DNA of 64,000 nucleotides from DASQYE01 sp036389675 (GCA_036389675.1 DASVWI010000021.1:372001-436000); one strand, 5' to 3'. Positions 39,354 to 48,635 are shown, counted from the stretch's first letter. Made by a program: numbers and translations. Notes: generated by a model not told the origin, from the letters alone.

Positions 39354-39384
39354 GATGGCATAAAAGTTATAAAGATTTTGTAAA
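39354..39384 (-). promoter_or_regulatory. KdpE-type direct repeats upstream of kup
   Basis: On the minus strand TTTACAAAATC and TTTATAACTTT start exactly 11 bases apart, followed 9 bases later by TTTATGCC. The block resembles the one at 36421, including a shared GCCATC segment. It is about 150 bases before the kup start, so kup is likely controlled by the neighbouring response regulator. Confidence 0.7.
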
Positions 39385-39400
39385 GAAGACGCCGAAGCGC

Positions 39401-39475
39401 AGGAAAAAGCAGAAGGTAAAAGGGGAAATCGAAGTGATTCCCGCGGACTGTTTTTACCTTTTGCCCCTGGCGTTC
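39401..39475. terminator. Imperfect inverted repeat after yebC
   Basis: AGGAAAAAGCAGAAGGTAAA (39401-39420) and continuing purines face a pyrimidine-rich arm TTTTTACCTTTTGCCCC (about 39451-39467). It lies right after the yebC stop (minus strand) and probably ends that transcript. Confidence 0.45.
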
Positions 39476-40219
39476 CTAAGCTCCGGCCATGTCGGCCTCG
39501 CTGATGTCGAAGTTGGCGGAGACTTTCTGAACGTCGTCGTGGTCTTCGAGCGCTTCCATCAGCTTAAGCATCTGGCGTGCATCCTGACCTTCGAGCTTGA
39601 TGTAGTTTTGTGGAACCATCTCTATTTCGGCGACCTGCGGCTCTATGCCTGCCTCTTTGACGGCTGTAAGTACGGAGTCGAAGTTGTCGGGAGAAGTGAT
39701 GATCTCGAAGTTGTCCTCGTCGTCGCGCAGGTCGTCGGCCCCGGCTTCTATAACAAGCTCGAACAACTCTTCCTCAGACTTCGCAGACTTCTCGACGACG
39801 ATGTAGCCCTTCTTCTCAAAGAGGTAGCTGACTGCGCCGGACGTGCCTAAGTTGCCGCCGTTCTTTGAAAAGATATGGCGTATCTCTGCGACGGTGCGGT
39901 TGCGGTTGTCCGTCATCGAGTCGACCATGATGGCGACCCCGCCCGGCCCGTAGCCTTCGTAAGTTATCTCGTCGTAAGTGACGCCCTCTTCTGCGCCCGT
40001 GCCGCGTCTGATCGCACGGTCGATGGTGTCGTTCGGCATGTTCGCGCCCTTGGCGTCGGAGACTGCTTTGCGCAGGCGCGCGTTGGCGTTCACGTCGCCG
40101 CCGCCCGTGCGCGCCGAGACCTGAATCTCCTTAATCAACTTCGTGAAGAGCTTGCCGCGCTTGGCATCCAAAGCGCCCTTCTTGTGCTTGATAGTGTGCC
40201 ACTTCGAGTGTCCTGACAT
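39476..40219 (-). CDS. yebC: YebC/PmpR-family protein
   Basis: A 247-residue member of the widely conserved YebC family, known both as DNA-binding regulators and, in recent work, as translation factors that ease stalling. The N-terminus MSGHSKWHTIKHKKGALDAKRGK is the family signature, and GPGGVAIMVDSMTDNRNRT is the central motif. ATG 40219 is chosen over the longer frame. It is often near ruvC; here ruvC is 5 kb away. Confidence 0.95.
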   Translation of the reverse strand: MSGHSKWHTIKHKKGALDAKRGKLFTKLIKEIQVSARTGGGDVNANARLRKAVSDAKGANMPNDTIDRAIRRGTGAEEGVTYDEITYEGYGPGGVAIMVDSMTDNRNRTVAEIRHIFSKNGGNLGTSGAVSYLFEKKGYIVVEKSAKSEEELFELVIEAGADDLRDDEDNFEIITSPDNFDSVLTAVKEAGIEPQVAEIEMVPQNYIKLEGQDARQMLKLMEALEDHDDVQKVSANFDISEADMAGA

Positions 40220-40413
40220 GGTGAAAACGTTCCCTGAATAAAATTTTCGGATTGGAGCGGAGGGAAAATATACCACAACGGCACGCCTACCGGCACACCG
40301 CCCGGCTGAAGGCGCAGCATGTAATGCCGGTTTGCACACGGATGAGCGCTCTGGATGCGCTGATTGACGTGATCAGGCAAGGGCGTGAGAGAGATGGAAA
40401 TTGGGAGCCGGAG

Positions 40414-40457
40414 AGCGCCTCAAACTATCTTTGCCGGCAAAGATAGTTTGAGGCGCT
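40414..40457. repeat. 44-bp perfect palindrome at the end of the hydrolase gene
   Basis: AGCGCCTCAAACTATCTTTG and two further bases (40414-40435) are followed without spacer by the exact complement (40436-40457), centred on GCCGGC. It lies just past the hydrolase gene and overlaps its stop codon (TAG, 40458-40456). It can end transcription or be a protein-binding site. Confidence 0.85.
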
Positions 40458-41769
40458 ATTTCTGCTCAAGCTTCCTGAGCGCGTCGCGGGCGTTCGTGTT
40501 CTGCGGATTCAGCTCCAGCGACTTGCGATAGTTGCGTATGGCAAGCTCGCGGTCGCCGCTCGCCAGATAGGCTTCGCCGAGGCTGTCGTAGGTGTTGAAG
40601 GCTTGCGGATAGACGGCGACGTTGAGCTTGAAAATCTCTACGGCTTCACGGGTTTGTCCCTGCCCGAGAAGGATATAGCCCAGCTGGTTCAACTCCCGCT
40701 CGCTGAAATCGTATCTCTCGGGCTGCGTTTTCTTCAGGTCGTAGTATTGACGCACGGCGGCTTCGACGCCCTGCTCGACGAGTACCTTCTGGACGGGCTG
40801 CGCGATGGACATCGCCCTCACGTTTTTGAACCAGTCAATCGTGCGGCGTAGCCTGTCCTCCGCGTTCAGTGATACCGGATGATCGTCCTTGGCATAGATA
40901 ATCAACTCGTAGAGCTTGCCCGCTTCGTCCAGCTTTTGAGCCAGCGCGAGCGCCTGTGTCGGTCTGACGCCGGGGTCTGCGCCGCCCTGAATGATGAGCA
41001 GCGGAACGTCCAGCTTATTGGCCCAAAAGACTGCCGACCTGTTCCGGAGGTGCTCTTCTTTGCGCGCGTCGAAATCCGGATAGACGCTGCGAGCGAACTG
41101 TAGAAAGCCGGGGTCGTTGACACGTCCGGTGGTGTCCGTGGGCGCGCCGACCACCGCCGCGGCCCTCAGGGGAGCGCCCCGACGTATGGCTTGAAGCGTC
41201 ATGATCGCGCCCCTCGAATAACCCCACATGAAGAGCCTGTCCATGTCAACGTAGCCGAGGGAGCGTGCCGTCTGGATCAGGCTTATGACATCGTTCGTGT
41301 CAGCGCCGCCGGCCTCGTCTTTGCCCTCGCTGCCGTCCGTGCCGCGATACTGCGACGCCAGCACGACGAAGCCTTCGGATGCGTAACGGTGCATCTCCCA
41401 GAGATAATTGAAATTCACAGGCCCGATCACACCGTCGTCCAGCCCGCCACGGTTAAAGATAATCGCCGGGAGTTTCCTGTTCGTTGCTTTCGGCTTATAG
41501 ATGAAGCCGGCGATCTTGAGCCCGTCGCTCATGTACTTGATTTTCAGAATCTCAAGCTCCGTGGAGGCTCGCATCTTCTCCACGGCTTCCTTCGGATAGG
41601 CTCTTTTGAAACGGTCGCTCAGCTCTTCATAGGCGGGCAAAGCGTAAGTGGCCTGTTCGATAATCCTGCCGTCTGTGCTTGACGAGGCGCTCGATTGCTG
41701 CGCGGACGCCGACGCGCAAGCGCAGAGGCACAGGACGATTGCCGAGAGCAGAGAGCCGGACGTTTTCAT
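40456..41769 (-). CDS. Secreted alpha/beta hydrolase (S9-like) with C-terminal TPR
   Basis: A 437-residue exported protein. Signal peptide MKTSGSLLSAIVLCLCACASASAQ, possibly a lipoprotein-like start. The S9/dienelactone-type hydrolase domain (about 60-310) has the nucleophile in MWGYSRGA, Asp in QGGADPGV and His in KDDHPVS. The C-terminus (about 360-437) carries tetratricopeptide repeats. ATG 41769 has AGGAGG about 8 bases upstream. It follows the OPT transporter gene by 33 bases, so hydrolase and transporter may handle peptides together. Confidence 0.88.
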   Translation of the reverse strand: MKTSGSLLSAIVLCLCACASASAQQSSASSSTDGRIIEQATYALPAYEELSDRFKRAYPKEAVEKMRASTELEILKIKYMSDGLKIAGFIYKPKATNRKLPAIIFNRGGLDDGVIGPVNFNYLWEMHRYASEGFVVLASQYRGTDGSEGKDEAGGADTNDVISLIQTARSLGYVDMDRLFMWGYSRGAIMTLQAIRRGAPLRAAAVVGAPTDTTGRVNDPGFLQFARSVYPDFDARKEEHLRNRSAVFWANKLDVPLLIIQGGADPGVRPTQALALAQKLDEAGKLYELIIYAKDDHPVSLNAEDRLRRTIDWFKNVRAMSIAQPVQKVLVEQGVEAAVRQYYDLKKTQPERYDFSERELNQLGYILLGQGQTREAVEIFKLNVAVYPQAFNTYDSLGEAYLASGDRELAIRNYRKSLELNPQNTNARDALRKLEQK

Positions 41770-41802
41770 GTGAAAGCCTCCTGCGATTGTTTGAGCCGGG
41801 AA

Positions 41803-44274
41803 TTATTTTCTGCCTTTTCGCGGCGACTGTTTCTTCCCCATGCCGGAAAGCCCATGCCTGCCCGTATAGTAAACGGTCGCCGCCAGTAAGAAGAACATGA
41901 GGAGCGAAGTCAGCCTGTTCTCTTCGAGCCATGCGGGCAGGTAGTGAACGAGGCTGAACATTTCACCGCGCCCGACGCTCTGCGGGATAGTGAGCAAAAG
42001 CCCCGTGATGGTTCCGCCTGCGATCAATCCTGAGCTGTAGAGGACGCCGGGGCCGCTCTCTTCTTCCGCGAGGCTGCGCTTCCCTCTAGTCGCCCGCTCG
42101 ACGAGCGCGCGCACCGCCCCGCCGGCGAAGACCGTCGCAGAAGTGGCGATAGACAGGTACATCCCGACGGCGAACGGCAGCGCCGAGATGCCCACGATCT
42201 CTAACATGACAGAGATGAAGACGCCGATCAGGATAAGCGACCACGGAAGCTTTCGCGTCAGCACGCCGTCAACGAGTATCGCCATCAACTGGCCCTTCGG
42301 CGCGTCAAACTTCGAGGACGCGTCGGTCGTCACCTCCTCGTAAAGGGCGCGCCCGGCATCGTCCACGTAGAAGGTGCGCGGCGTCTCACCGCCGGGCACG
42401 GTGGCAACAGTGTAGATTTGATCGTCCAGACCTCGCGCGCGTCCCTTAAGCTCGACGCCGGCAATGGTGTTGAGCGGCTGCGGCGGCAGATTCTGCGTAG
42501 AGACCGCCGTGCGTGTGCCGCCCACGCCGGGATTGATGCGGAAATGAATCTCGCCGCTTGAGTCAACGAGGTACTTGCCCGAAGGGATGATTGTGCCGTC
42601 GCTCGCCGCCTCGTTGACCGGCAGGCGATGCACGTAGTATGGCCCGCCGGCCAGTTGACCGCCGTGCATGTCGCCGTTGGCCCATGGTGACAGGCCCGTG
42701 CCCGGCTGCGCGTGATAGGCCGGATAGTAAGCGGGCAGCAGGTTGGTGTAAGCGTTGTTCAGATAAGAGAGCGTCCACGCGATGACGAGCGCGGAGGTCG
42801 TCACCCCGACCATCAAGCCCCATTGCATACGCGCCGGAGTGCCGCCGACCAGAAAACCTGTCTTCAAGTCCTGCGACGTTGTGCCGGCGTTCGAGAGCGC
42901 GATGCAGACGACCGCGCCGACCGATAGGGCCAGCACGCGTGAATCCGCGCCGCCCATCCCCAGCAGCAGGAAGATCAGCGACGTGAGCAGAATGGCCGCT
43001 ATCGTCATGCCCGAGATTGGATTCGACGACGAGCCCAGCTCTCCCGTAATCCTCGATGAAACGGTCGCAAAGAAGAGGCCGAAGACCAGCACCAGTATCA
43101 CACACAGGATGTTGACAGCGATGCTGCCGGAAGGAACGCCCGACGCGCTGCCTGCAAGCGTCAGCCAGATGAAGATCGCAAAGGCCAGTATCACTATCCC
43201 GCCCAGCACGAACGTCATAGGCATGTCGCGTTCCGTGCGCGGCACGCTCGCGCCACGTCCCGTGCCCCTTTTCCCTTCTCCGAACCCTCCGATGGTTGAG
43301 ACAAACGCGCCGACGATCATCGGCAGGCTGCGAACGAGGCTGATGATACCGCCGGCGGCGACCGCACCGGCGGCGATGTAGCGAATGTACAGGTCTTGCA
43401 CCTGCCCGGCGGACATGGAACTGATGAGCGGGCCGCCGCCGGTCACGGGGAAAAGCGGCTCCGTGTAGCCAGCGCCGAAGAACTTGATAATGGGAACCAG
43501 CACGAGCGCCGAGAGAAAGCCGCCGCCGACCATCATCGACGCCACGCGTGGGCCGATGATATAACCGACGCCCAGCAGGTCTGGCGTGATGTTGGCCGCG
43601 ACGGTCGCGCCCTGATAGCCCCTCATGACAAAAGCGGGCGTCTCATTCCACAACCGCGCGCCACTCATCAGGAATCTGTAGAGGGCCGCGACGCCGAATC
43701 CGCCGAAGACCAGCTTCGCGTCTGTGCCTCCCTTTTCGCCTACGACCAGAACTTCGGCGCACGCCGTCCCTTCGGGGTAGAGCAAGCGCCCATGTTCCTT
43801 GACGATCAGGGCGCGCCTGAGCGGTATCATCAACAACACTCCGAGCCAGCCGCCGAGGAGCGCCACCATCGTCGTGCGCGAAATCTCAAGATCGTAGCCG
43901 AGCACGAGCAGCGCCGGAATGGTGAAGGCGATTCCGGCGGCGATTGATTCGCCCGCCGACCCGGTCGTCTGCGCGATATTGTTTTCCAGAATCGAGGCGC
44001 GCCCCAAAGCGCGAAAGATCGAGATGGACATCACCGCGATGGGGATCGAAGCGGAGACGGTCAGGCCCACCCTGAGCGCCAGATAGACGCTCGAAGCCCC
44101 GAAGATGATTCCCAGCAGCGAGCCGAGGATGATCGCTCGCGGCGTCCATTCCGGCAAACTCTCGGAGGCCGCCACGAAAGGCTTATGCACCGCATGGCTT
44201 GCCATTAACGGCACGTGAGCCTCATCCGTGATGACCGGCACATCCGCTACCCTTGCAATGGTCGCTTCTCTCAT
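41803..44274 (-). CDS. OPT-family oligopeptide transporter
   Basis: A large inner-membrane transporter of 823 residues with about 14-16 spans. The N-terminal LPEWTPRAIILGSLLGIIFGASSVYLALRVGLTVSASIP region and internal NAGTTSQDLKTGFLVGGTP match the bacterial OPT group. A soluble insert of about 130 residues (about 560-690) lies between membrane segments. It probably imports small peptides, and the linked hydrolase supports this. It is first of two genes. Confidence 0.92.
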   Translation of the reverse strand: MREATIARVADVPVITDEAHVPLMASHAVHKPFVAASESLPEWTPRAIILGSLLGIIFGASSVYLALRVGLTVSASIPIAVMSISIFRALGRASILENNIAQTTGSAGESIAAGIAFTIPALLVLGYDLEISRTTMVALLGGWLGVLLMIPLRRALIVKEHGRLLYPEGTACAEVLVVGEKGGTDAKLVFGGFGVAALYRFLMSGARLWNETPAFVMRGYQGATVAANITPDLLGVGYIIGPRVASMMVGGGFLSALVLVPIIKFFGAGYTEPLFPVTGGGPLISSMSAGQVQDLYIRYIAAGAVAAGGIISLVRSLPMIVGAFVSTIGGFGEGKRGTGRGASVPRTERDMPMTFVLGGIVILAFAIFIWLTLAGSASGVPSGSIAVNILCVILVLVFGLFFATVSSRITGELGSSSNPISGMTIAAILLTSLIFLLLGMGGADSRVLALSVGAVVCIALSNAGTTSQDLKTGFLVGGTPARMQWGLMVGVTTSALVIAWTLSYLNNAYTNLLPAYYPAYHAQPGTGLSPWANGDMHGGQLAGGPYYVHRLPVNEAASDGTIIPSGKYLVDSSGEIHFRINPGVGGTRTAVSTQNLPPQPLNTIAGVELKGRARGLDDQIYTVATVPGGETPRTFYVDDAGRALYEEVTTDASSKFDAPKGQLMAILVDGVLTRKLPWSLILIGVFISVMLEIVGISALPFAVGMYLSIATSATVFAGGAVRALVERATRGKRSLAEEESGPGVLYSSGLIAGGTITGLLLTIPQSVGRGEMFSLVHYLPAWLEENRLTSLLMFFLLAATVYYTGRHGLSGMGKKQSPRKGRK

Positions 44275-44286
44275 GGATTTAAGAGC

Positions 44287-44321
44287 AAGGATGAAGAGAG
44301 GTCAGTACAGCCTTCATCCTT
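44287..44321. repeat. Dispersed GGATGAAGG inverted repeat, copy 5 (chimeric)
   Basis: AAGGATGAAG (44287-44296) pairs with CTTCATCCTT (44312-44321). The loop contains AGGTCAGTAC, the core of the REP-like family at 24502 and 46492, so parts of two repeat families are joined here. Confidence 0.6.
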
Positions 44322-44463
44322 CGTCCTTTCTTTTGATACACTTCGCATCAGACAGAAGGGGTCAGACCCTTGGCTCCGGCTCTGCGAGAGGATGATGCGC
44401 GCGCTCCGGGCTGAAAGTCCTTAATCACGCGCTGAAATTTTCTGAAAACTTCTGAAAGCGGCG

Positions 44464-46485
44464 ATGAGCAAGAAAGTCGCGCACTTTTACGATTTCGGCC
44501 CCTACCGCGTGGACGCTTTAAAGCGACTCCTGCTGCGCGAGGGCGAGCCCGTGCCTCTCACCTCGAAAGTCTTCGACACTCTCTATATGCTCGTCAGCCG
44601 TAGCGGCGAAGTGCTGGAAAAGAACGAGCTGATGACGACGCTCTGGCCCGACCGCTTCGTCGAGGAGAACAACCTCACACAGAACATCTCCGTGCTGCGC
44701 AAGGCGCTCGGCGAGCACCGCAGCGAGCACCGCTACATCGTCACGATTCCGGGGCGCGGCTATAGCTTCGTCGCCCCCGTCAAAGAGGTCTGCGCCGCGG
44801 AGGCCGGCGACGAGGCGCTGTCTTCGGTGACTGAAGGGACAGGCGTCCTCGCCCTCGAACATACGCTGGATACGGTAGAGCCCGCGAACGCCCCGGACGA
44901 GCGATATGCTTTCAGGCGTAACGGCGAGCGGGAAGCTGACAAAGCGCTGCAATCGAACGGGAGAACGCCGCCCGTCGCCACAACCGCGCCACCGCGCCAG
45001 AATCGGTCTTATCGTCGCGGCCTGCTGGCTCTATCCGTCCTGCTCCTGATCACAATCGGCGCATTCTCTTACTTTTGGTTTCTAAACAGGACGAAGCCGA
45101 TGGTGCAGCCAGCCGTGCCCGGCTCAATCGCCGTGCTTCCCTTCAAGCTGCTCGGCAGCGAAGCGAGCGACGAATATCTGGGCTCCGGCATGGCCGACGC
45201 GCTCATTACCAAGCTGAGCAATATTCGCCAGATCAGCGTGCGCCCGACGAGCGCGGTCATGAAATACGCCGCCCGGCAGAACACAGACCCGCTCGCCGCC
45301 GGTCGAGAGCTGGGCGTTGACTCAGTGCTCGAAGGAACGATTCAGCGCTCGGGAGACCGCGTGCGCGTGACCGTGCAACTGACGAGCGTGCGCGAGAGCA
45401 GGCCACTCTGGGCACACAGCTTCGACGAGCGTTTCACGGACATCTTTACCGTGCAGGATTCCATCTCGGCACAGGTAGCCGAGGCCCTCACGCTGAAGCT
45501 CACGGGCGAGGAGCAGAGGCTTCTAGCCAAACGCTACACGGACAACGTCGAGGCGTATCAGTCTTATCTGAGGGGCCGTTATTTCCTAAGCAAGCGGAGC
45601 GAGGAGGGCAGCCGTCGCGCGATAGCATATTTTACGGAGGCGATTGAAAAAGAGCCTGACTACGCGCTGGCCTACGCCGGGCTGGCCGACGCCTACAGCG
45701 TGCTCGGCTTCTACGAGTTCGGCGCGCTCGCCCCCGAAGAGAATTATCAGCGGGCGAAGACGGCTGCCATGCGTGCGCTTGAGCTGGACGAGACGCTCGC
45801 CGAAGCTCACACTTCGCTGGCGCTGGCGAAGGTCGACGTGGAGCATGATGCGGCGGGAGCGGAGCGCGAATACCGCCGCGCCATAGAGCTTAACCCCAAC
45901 TACGCGACGGCACATCACTGGTACTCGGATTTTCTGGCGGCGATGGACAGGCCGGAAGAGGCGATGGCGGAGATCAAGCGCGCCATAGAGCTTGACCCTC
46001 TATCGCTCGTCATCAACGTCACGCTCGGCGAGCGACTGTTCTACACTCGACGCTACGACGAGGCGCTCGTACAGCTTCACAAGACGCTTGAGCTGGACGA
46101 GAGCTTCGGTTTGACGCATTACCTGCTCGGGCTCACCCTTGAGCAGAAGGGGATGTACGAGGAAGCCATCGCCGCCTTCAATCGCGCGCGCGAGCTTTCC
46201 GGCGATAGCCCGTTCATCACAGCCGCGCTCGGTCACACCTTCGCCATCTCGGGGAAAAGGAACGAGGCCGAGAAACTACTGGTCGAGCTCAAAGAGTTAT
46301 CAAAACACAGGAAGGTTTCGCCCTACGACATCGCGACCATCTACACAGGGCTCGGCGAGAGGACACAGGCTTTTGAGTGGCTGCAAAAATTATACAAGAC
46401 CCAGACCCGTCACATGCTCAGGAGCGACCCGCGCATGGATAGCCTGCGCCCAGACCCCAGATATCAGGAATTACTGTCGTCCTAA
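44464..46485 (+). CDS. CadC-like winged-helix regulator fused to a membrane span and TPR array
   Basis: A 673-residue protein common in Acidobacteriota. Residues 8-105 form an OmpR-type winged helix (LTSKVFDTLYMLVSRSGEVLEKNELM, RKALGEHRSEHRYIVTIPGRGYSFV). One membrane span lies at about 185-205 (LLALSVLLLITIGAFSYFWF). Residues about 215-350 resemble the TolB N-terminal-like domain (SIAVLPFKLLGSEASDEYLGSGMADALITKLS), and the rest is TPR. It has no receiver domain, so it likely senses outside signals directly and binds DNA at the membrane. Targets are unknown. Confidence 0.88.
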   Translation: MSKKVAHFYDFGPYRVDALKRLLLREGEPVPLTSKVFDTLYMLVSRSGEVLEKNELMTTLWPDRFVEENNLTQNISVLRKALGEHRSEHRYIVTIPGRGYSFVAPVKEVCAAEAGDEALSSVTEGTGVLALEHTLDTVEPANAPDERYAFRRNGEREADKALQSNGRTPPVATTAPPRQNRSYRRGLLALSVLLLITIGAFSYFWFLNRTKPMVQPAVPGSIAVLPFKLLGSEASDEYLGSGMADALITKLSNIRQISVRPTSAVMKYAARQNTDPLAAGRELGVDSVLEGTIQRSGDRVRVTVQLTSVRESRPLWAHSFDERFTDIFTVQDSISAQVAEALTLKLTGEEQRLLAKRYTDNVEAYQSYLRGRYFLSKRSEEGSRRAIAYFTEAIEKEPDYALAYAGLADAYSVLGFYEFGALAPEENYQRAKTAAMRALELDETLAEAHTSLALAKVDVEHDAAGAEREYRRAIELNPNYATAHHWYSDFLAAMDRPEEAMAEIKRAIELDPLSLVINVTLGERLFYTRRYDEALVQLHKTLELDESFGLTHYLLGLTLEQKGMYEEAIAAFNRARELSGDSPFITAALGHTFAISGKRNEAEKLLVELKELSKHRKVSPYDIATIYTGLGERTQAFEWLQKLYKTQTRHMLRSDPRMDSLRPDPRYQELLSS

Positions 46486-46491
46486 AAAATA

Positions 46492-46568
46492 AGGTCAGTA
46501 CCGCCTGCTTAAGCCGGGCGGGTACTCAACATTGATACCCGCCCGCTACCGCAGGCGGTACTGACCTG
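46492..46568. repeat. REP-like inverted repeat (GGTCAGTACCGCCTGC), copy 2
   Basis: The left arm AGGTCAGTACCGCCTGC and onward (46492-46524) and its complement (46537-46568) surround a 12-base spacer. It lies between two convergent genes, and the right arm runs into the yggU coding sequence, giving its last residues. Confidence 0.85.
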
Positions 46569-46866
46569 TATTATCCTGTTCTACTTTGGCAAGATTTTCC
46601 AGCGCGCTTCGGCTCGCGCCGCTGACGCGTATCTGTTTGAGCCTTGAAGCATGGCCGCTTGTGATCTCTACGTCGCGCGCGTGTACTTTCAATTCTTTGG
46701 CGAGCATACGCACAAGCTCCTCGTTAGCCGCTCCTTCGACGGGCGGGGCGGCAAGGCGCACGCGCAGCACGCCCTCGTGCTCTCCGGCAATTCGGCTGCA
46801 CGAGGCGCGCGGCACGACGCGCACCGTGAACCTCAAATCGCCGTCAGCCTCTGTGTAGCGAAGCAC
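46546..46866 (-). CDS. yggU: YggU/DUF167-family protein
   Basis: A 106-residue DUF167 protein of unknown biochemical role. Typical segments are FTVRVVPRASCSRIAG, LRVRLAAPPVEGAANEELVRMLA and SGHASRLKQIRVSG. Its last nine or so residues (DNTGQYRLR) are encoded by the REP-like repeat, so the element has replaced the original stop. GTG is the start. It is the last gene after yggS and yggT, a classic neighbourhood. Confidence 0.9.
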   Translation of the reverse strand: MLRYTEADGDLRFTVRVVPRASCSRIAGEHEGVLRVRLAAPPVEGAANEELVRMLAKELKVHARDVEITSGHASRLKQIRVSGASRSALENLAKVEQDNTGQYRLR

Positions 46867-46881
46867 CCGGCTCTTCCTTTC

Positions 46882-47493
46882 TCAACCGATTATCCTGATG
46901 GGCCAACCCATCAGAAGCGTTCCGGCCACCGCCTGCTGGAACAGCCAGATGAGGATAAAGGCCACGATGGCGGAGAGGTCGAGCATGCCGAGCGGCGGAA
47001 CCATGCGGCGCAGCGGCACGAGCAGCGGGTCGGTGGCGTTCACCAGAAAGCGCATCAACGGATTGGCGTAGCTCACCATGCCCCATGAGAAGATGATGCG
47101 AATAAAGATGAGCAGCGAATAGAGGGCCAGTAGCCCGTAGAGCAGGTAACCGATGACGGCCACCACGGAACCGCGCGAGAGGGCCAGCATGACGCCCGCC
47201 ACCATGTTCAGCACGTTCGCCGCGAGCTGCACGGCAAACCACCCGACCAGTATGACCAGCAGGATGGTGATGAGCGGCGCGATCTTCGGCTCGACGCCAA
47301 AGCTTGCCAGAGAGCGTCGCACAGGGTTGACCAGCGGGTCGCTCAACCGGCGCACCATCATCGCCGAGCGGTTAAATGGATTCACATCCATGTAGTTCAT
47401 TAAGAGGCGCAGGAGCATCAGCACGATGGTCGCGACGATCAGCGCCGTGATGCCGTAGGTGATGAAAAGATAGATGGACAGGATGACAAGCAT
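46882..47493 (-). CDS. yggT: YggT-family membrane protein
   Basis: A 203-residue integral membrane protein made of two YggT units, each with two spans: about 1-28 and 75-100, then 120-140 and 175-195. The motif PFNRSAMMVRRLSDPLVNPVRRSL occurs in the first unit and MRFLVNATDPLLVPLRRMVPPLG in the second. YggT proteins are linked to cell division or osmotic tolerance in some bacteria; the role here is not defined. It lies between yggS and yggU. Confidence 0.9.
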   Translation of the reverse strand: MLVILSIYLFITYGITALIVATIVLMLLRLLMNYMDVNPFNRSAMMVRRLSDPLVNPVRRSLASFGVEPKIAPLITILLVILVGWFAVQLAANVLNMVAGVMLALSRGSVVAVIGYLLYGLLALYSLLIFIRIIFSWGMVSYANPLMRFLVNATDPLLVPLRRMVPPLGMLDLSAIVAFILIWLFQQAVAGTLLMGWPIRIIG

Positions 47494-47532
47494 ATAAACT
47501 CGATCAGGATTGAAATCCGAAGGTCAGTCAGG

Positions 47533-48261
47533 TTAATGCGCGGCGTCCCTCTCTCCGAAGATGGCCGTGCCGACGCGCACCATAGTCGTGCCCTCTTCAA
47601 TCGCCACTTCGTAATCATTACTCATGCCCATCGAGAGCTCTCCGTGCCCCTCGCCGAAATCGCCCAGGTCTTGATGCCTGTCGCGCAACGCGCGCAGGCG
47701 ACGGAAAAATGGCCGCGCCATCTCCGCATCCTCAAAGAAGGGCGGGAGCGTCATCAATCCCACGAGGCGCAGGCGCTCGCAAGCTTTGACGGCCTGAACC
47801 AGCTCCGGCAGTGACGCTTCGCTGATGCCGGACTTTGTCGCCTCGCCCGCCAGATCAACCTGCACGAGAATCGGCAGCGACTCGCGCCCCACTTCCTCAC
47901 ACATGCGATTCAGACGGCGGGCGAGCGAGACGGAATCGACCGAATGAATCAGGTCAAAGAGCGAGACTGCGCGCCGGGCCTTATTGGCTTGCAGGTGGCC
48001 GATCAGATGCCAGCGTGCGCCGCCCTCTCGCCCAATCTCTGTGATCTTCTCGTCCGCCTCCTGCACGCGATTCTCGCCCAGCTCACGAGCGCCCGCCTCG
48101 ATGGCGCGCCGCACGACGCTCGCCGGATGCGTCTTGCTGACGGCGATGAGCGTCACGTCTTCGGGTGCGCGCCCGTTGCGAAGCGCAGCCGCCTCTATAC
48201 GGCGGCGCACCTCGGCCAGACGCTCCGTTATCTCATCGCGGCCCTGTGATGTTTCCGGCAT
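47533..48261 (-). CDS. yggS: YggS-family pyridoxal phosphate homeostasis protein
   Basis: A 242-residue single-domain PLP-binding protein with an alanine-racemase-like barrel. The PLP lysine lies in LIAVSKTHPASVVRRA near residue 44, followed by ELGENRVQEADEK and HLIGHLQANKARRAV. The C-terminal SMGMSNDYEVAIEEGTTMVRVGTAIFG closes the phosphate site. YggS buffers PLP and affects amino-acid balance. It is upstream of yggT and yggU on the same strand. Confidence 0.95.
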   Translation of the reverse strand: MPETSQGRDEITERLAEVRRRIEAAALRNGRAPEDVTLIAVSKTHPASVVRRAIEAGARELGENRVQEADEKITEIGREGGARWHLIGHLQANKARRAVSLFDLIHSVDSVSLARRLNRMCEEVGRESLPILVQVDLAGEATKSGISEASLPELVQAVKACERLRLVGLMTLPPFFEDAEMARPFFRRLRALRDRHQDLGDFGEGHGELSMGMSNDYEVAIEEGTTMVRVGTAIFGERDAAH

Positions 48262-48289
48262 CTTTCTCGCGAGCGCGTCGGCCTACTCC

Positions 48290-48577
48290 TTAAGCCGTGG
48301 GCTTTTCATCCACATGGACGCCGGCCATCTCATACTCGGATCGGACGAAGGTATTGGCCGCGCTCGCCAGATCGAGCAGCCTTACCAGCGCAGGCGCGTG
48401 CAACAGCCCGCAGGCGTGACAGACCAGAGCGGGCTTGTCCGCCAGATAGAGGTCGATGCCTGTCGGGTCTGTCGGCTCATTGCATAACGCGCAAGGGTCG
48501 TTGGTCAAAACGCTGTTCACACGCACGACCAGATCGGTCGGCTGAATCACCTTTTCTTCCCCGGCCTTTTCGCTCAC
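48290..48577 (-). CDS. Small zinc-ribbon-like protein
   Basis: A 95-residue protein with two CxxC motifs, CALC (about 29-32) and CHAC (about 53-56), which probably bind one zinc. Nothing else is recognisable. GTG 48577 is the start. It sits 28 bases upstream of yggS and is likely cotranscribed with it. Function unknown. Confidence 0.7.
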   Translation of the reverse strand: MSEKAGEEKVIQPTDLVVRVNSVLTNDPCALCNEPTDPTGIDLYLADKPALVCHACGLLHAPALVRLLDLASAANTFVRSEYEMAGVHVDEKPTA

Positions 48578-48635
48578 TTCTTTTCAACCCTCCCTTTCGC
48601 TCTCCCGCCCTTATTGGACGATTGCCTGCTCGCGC

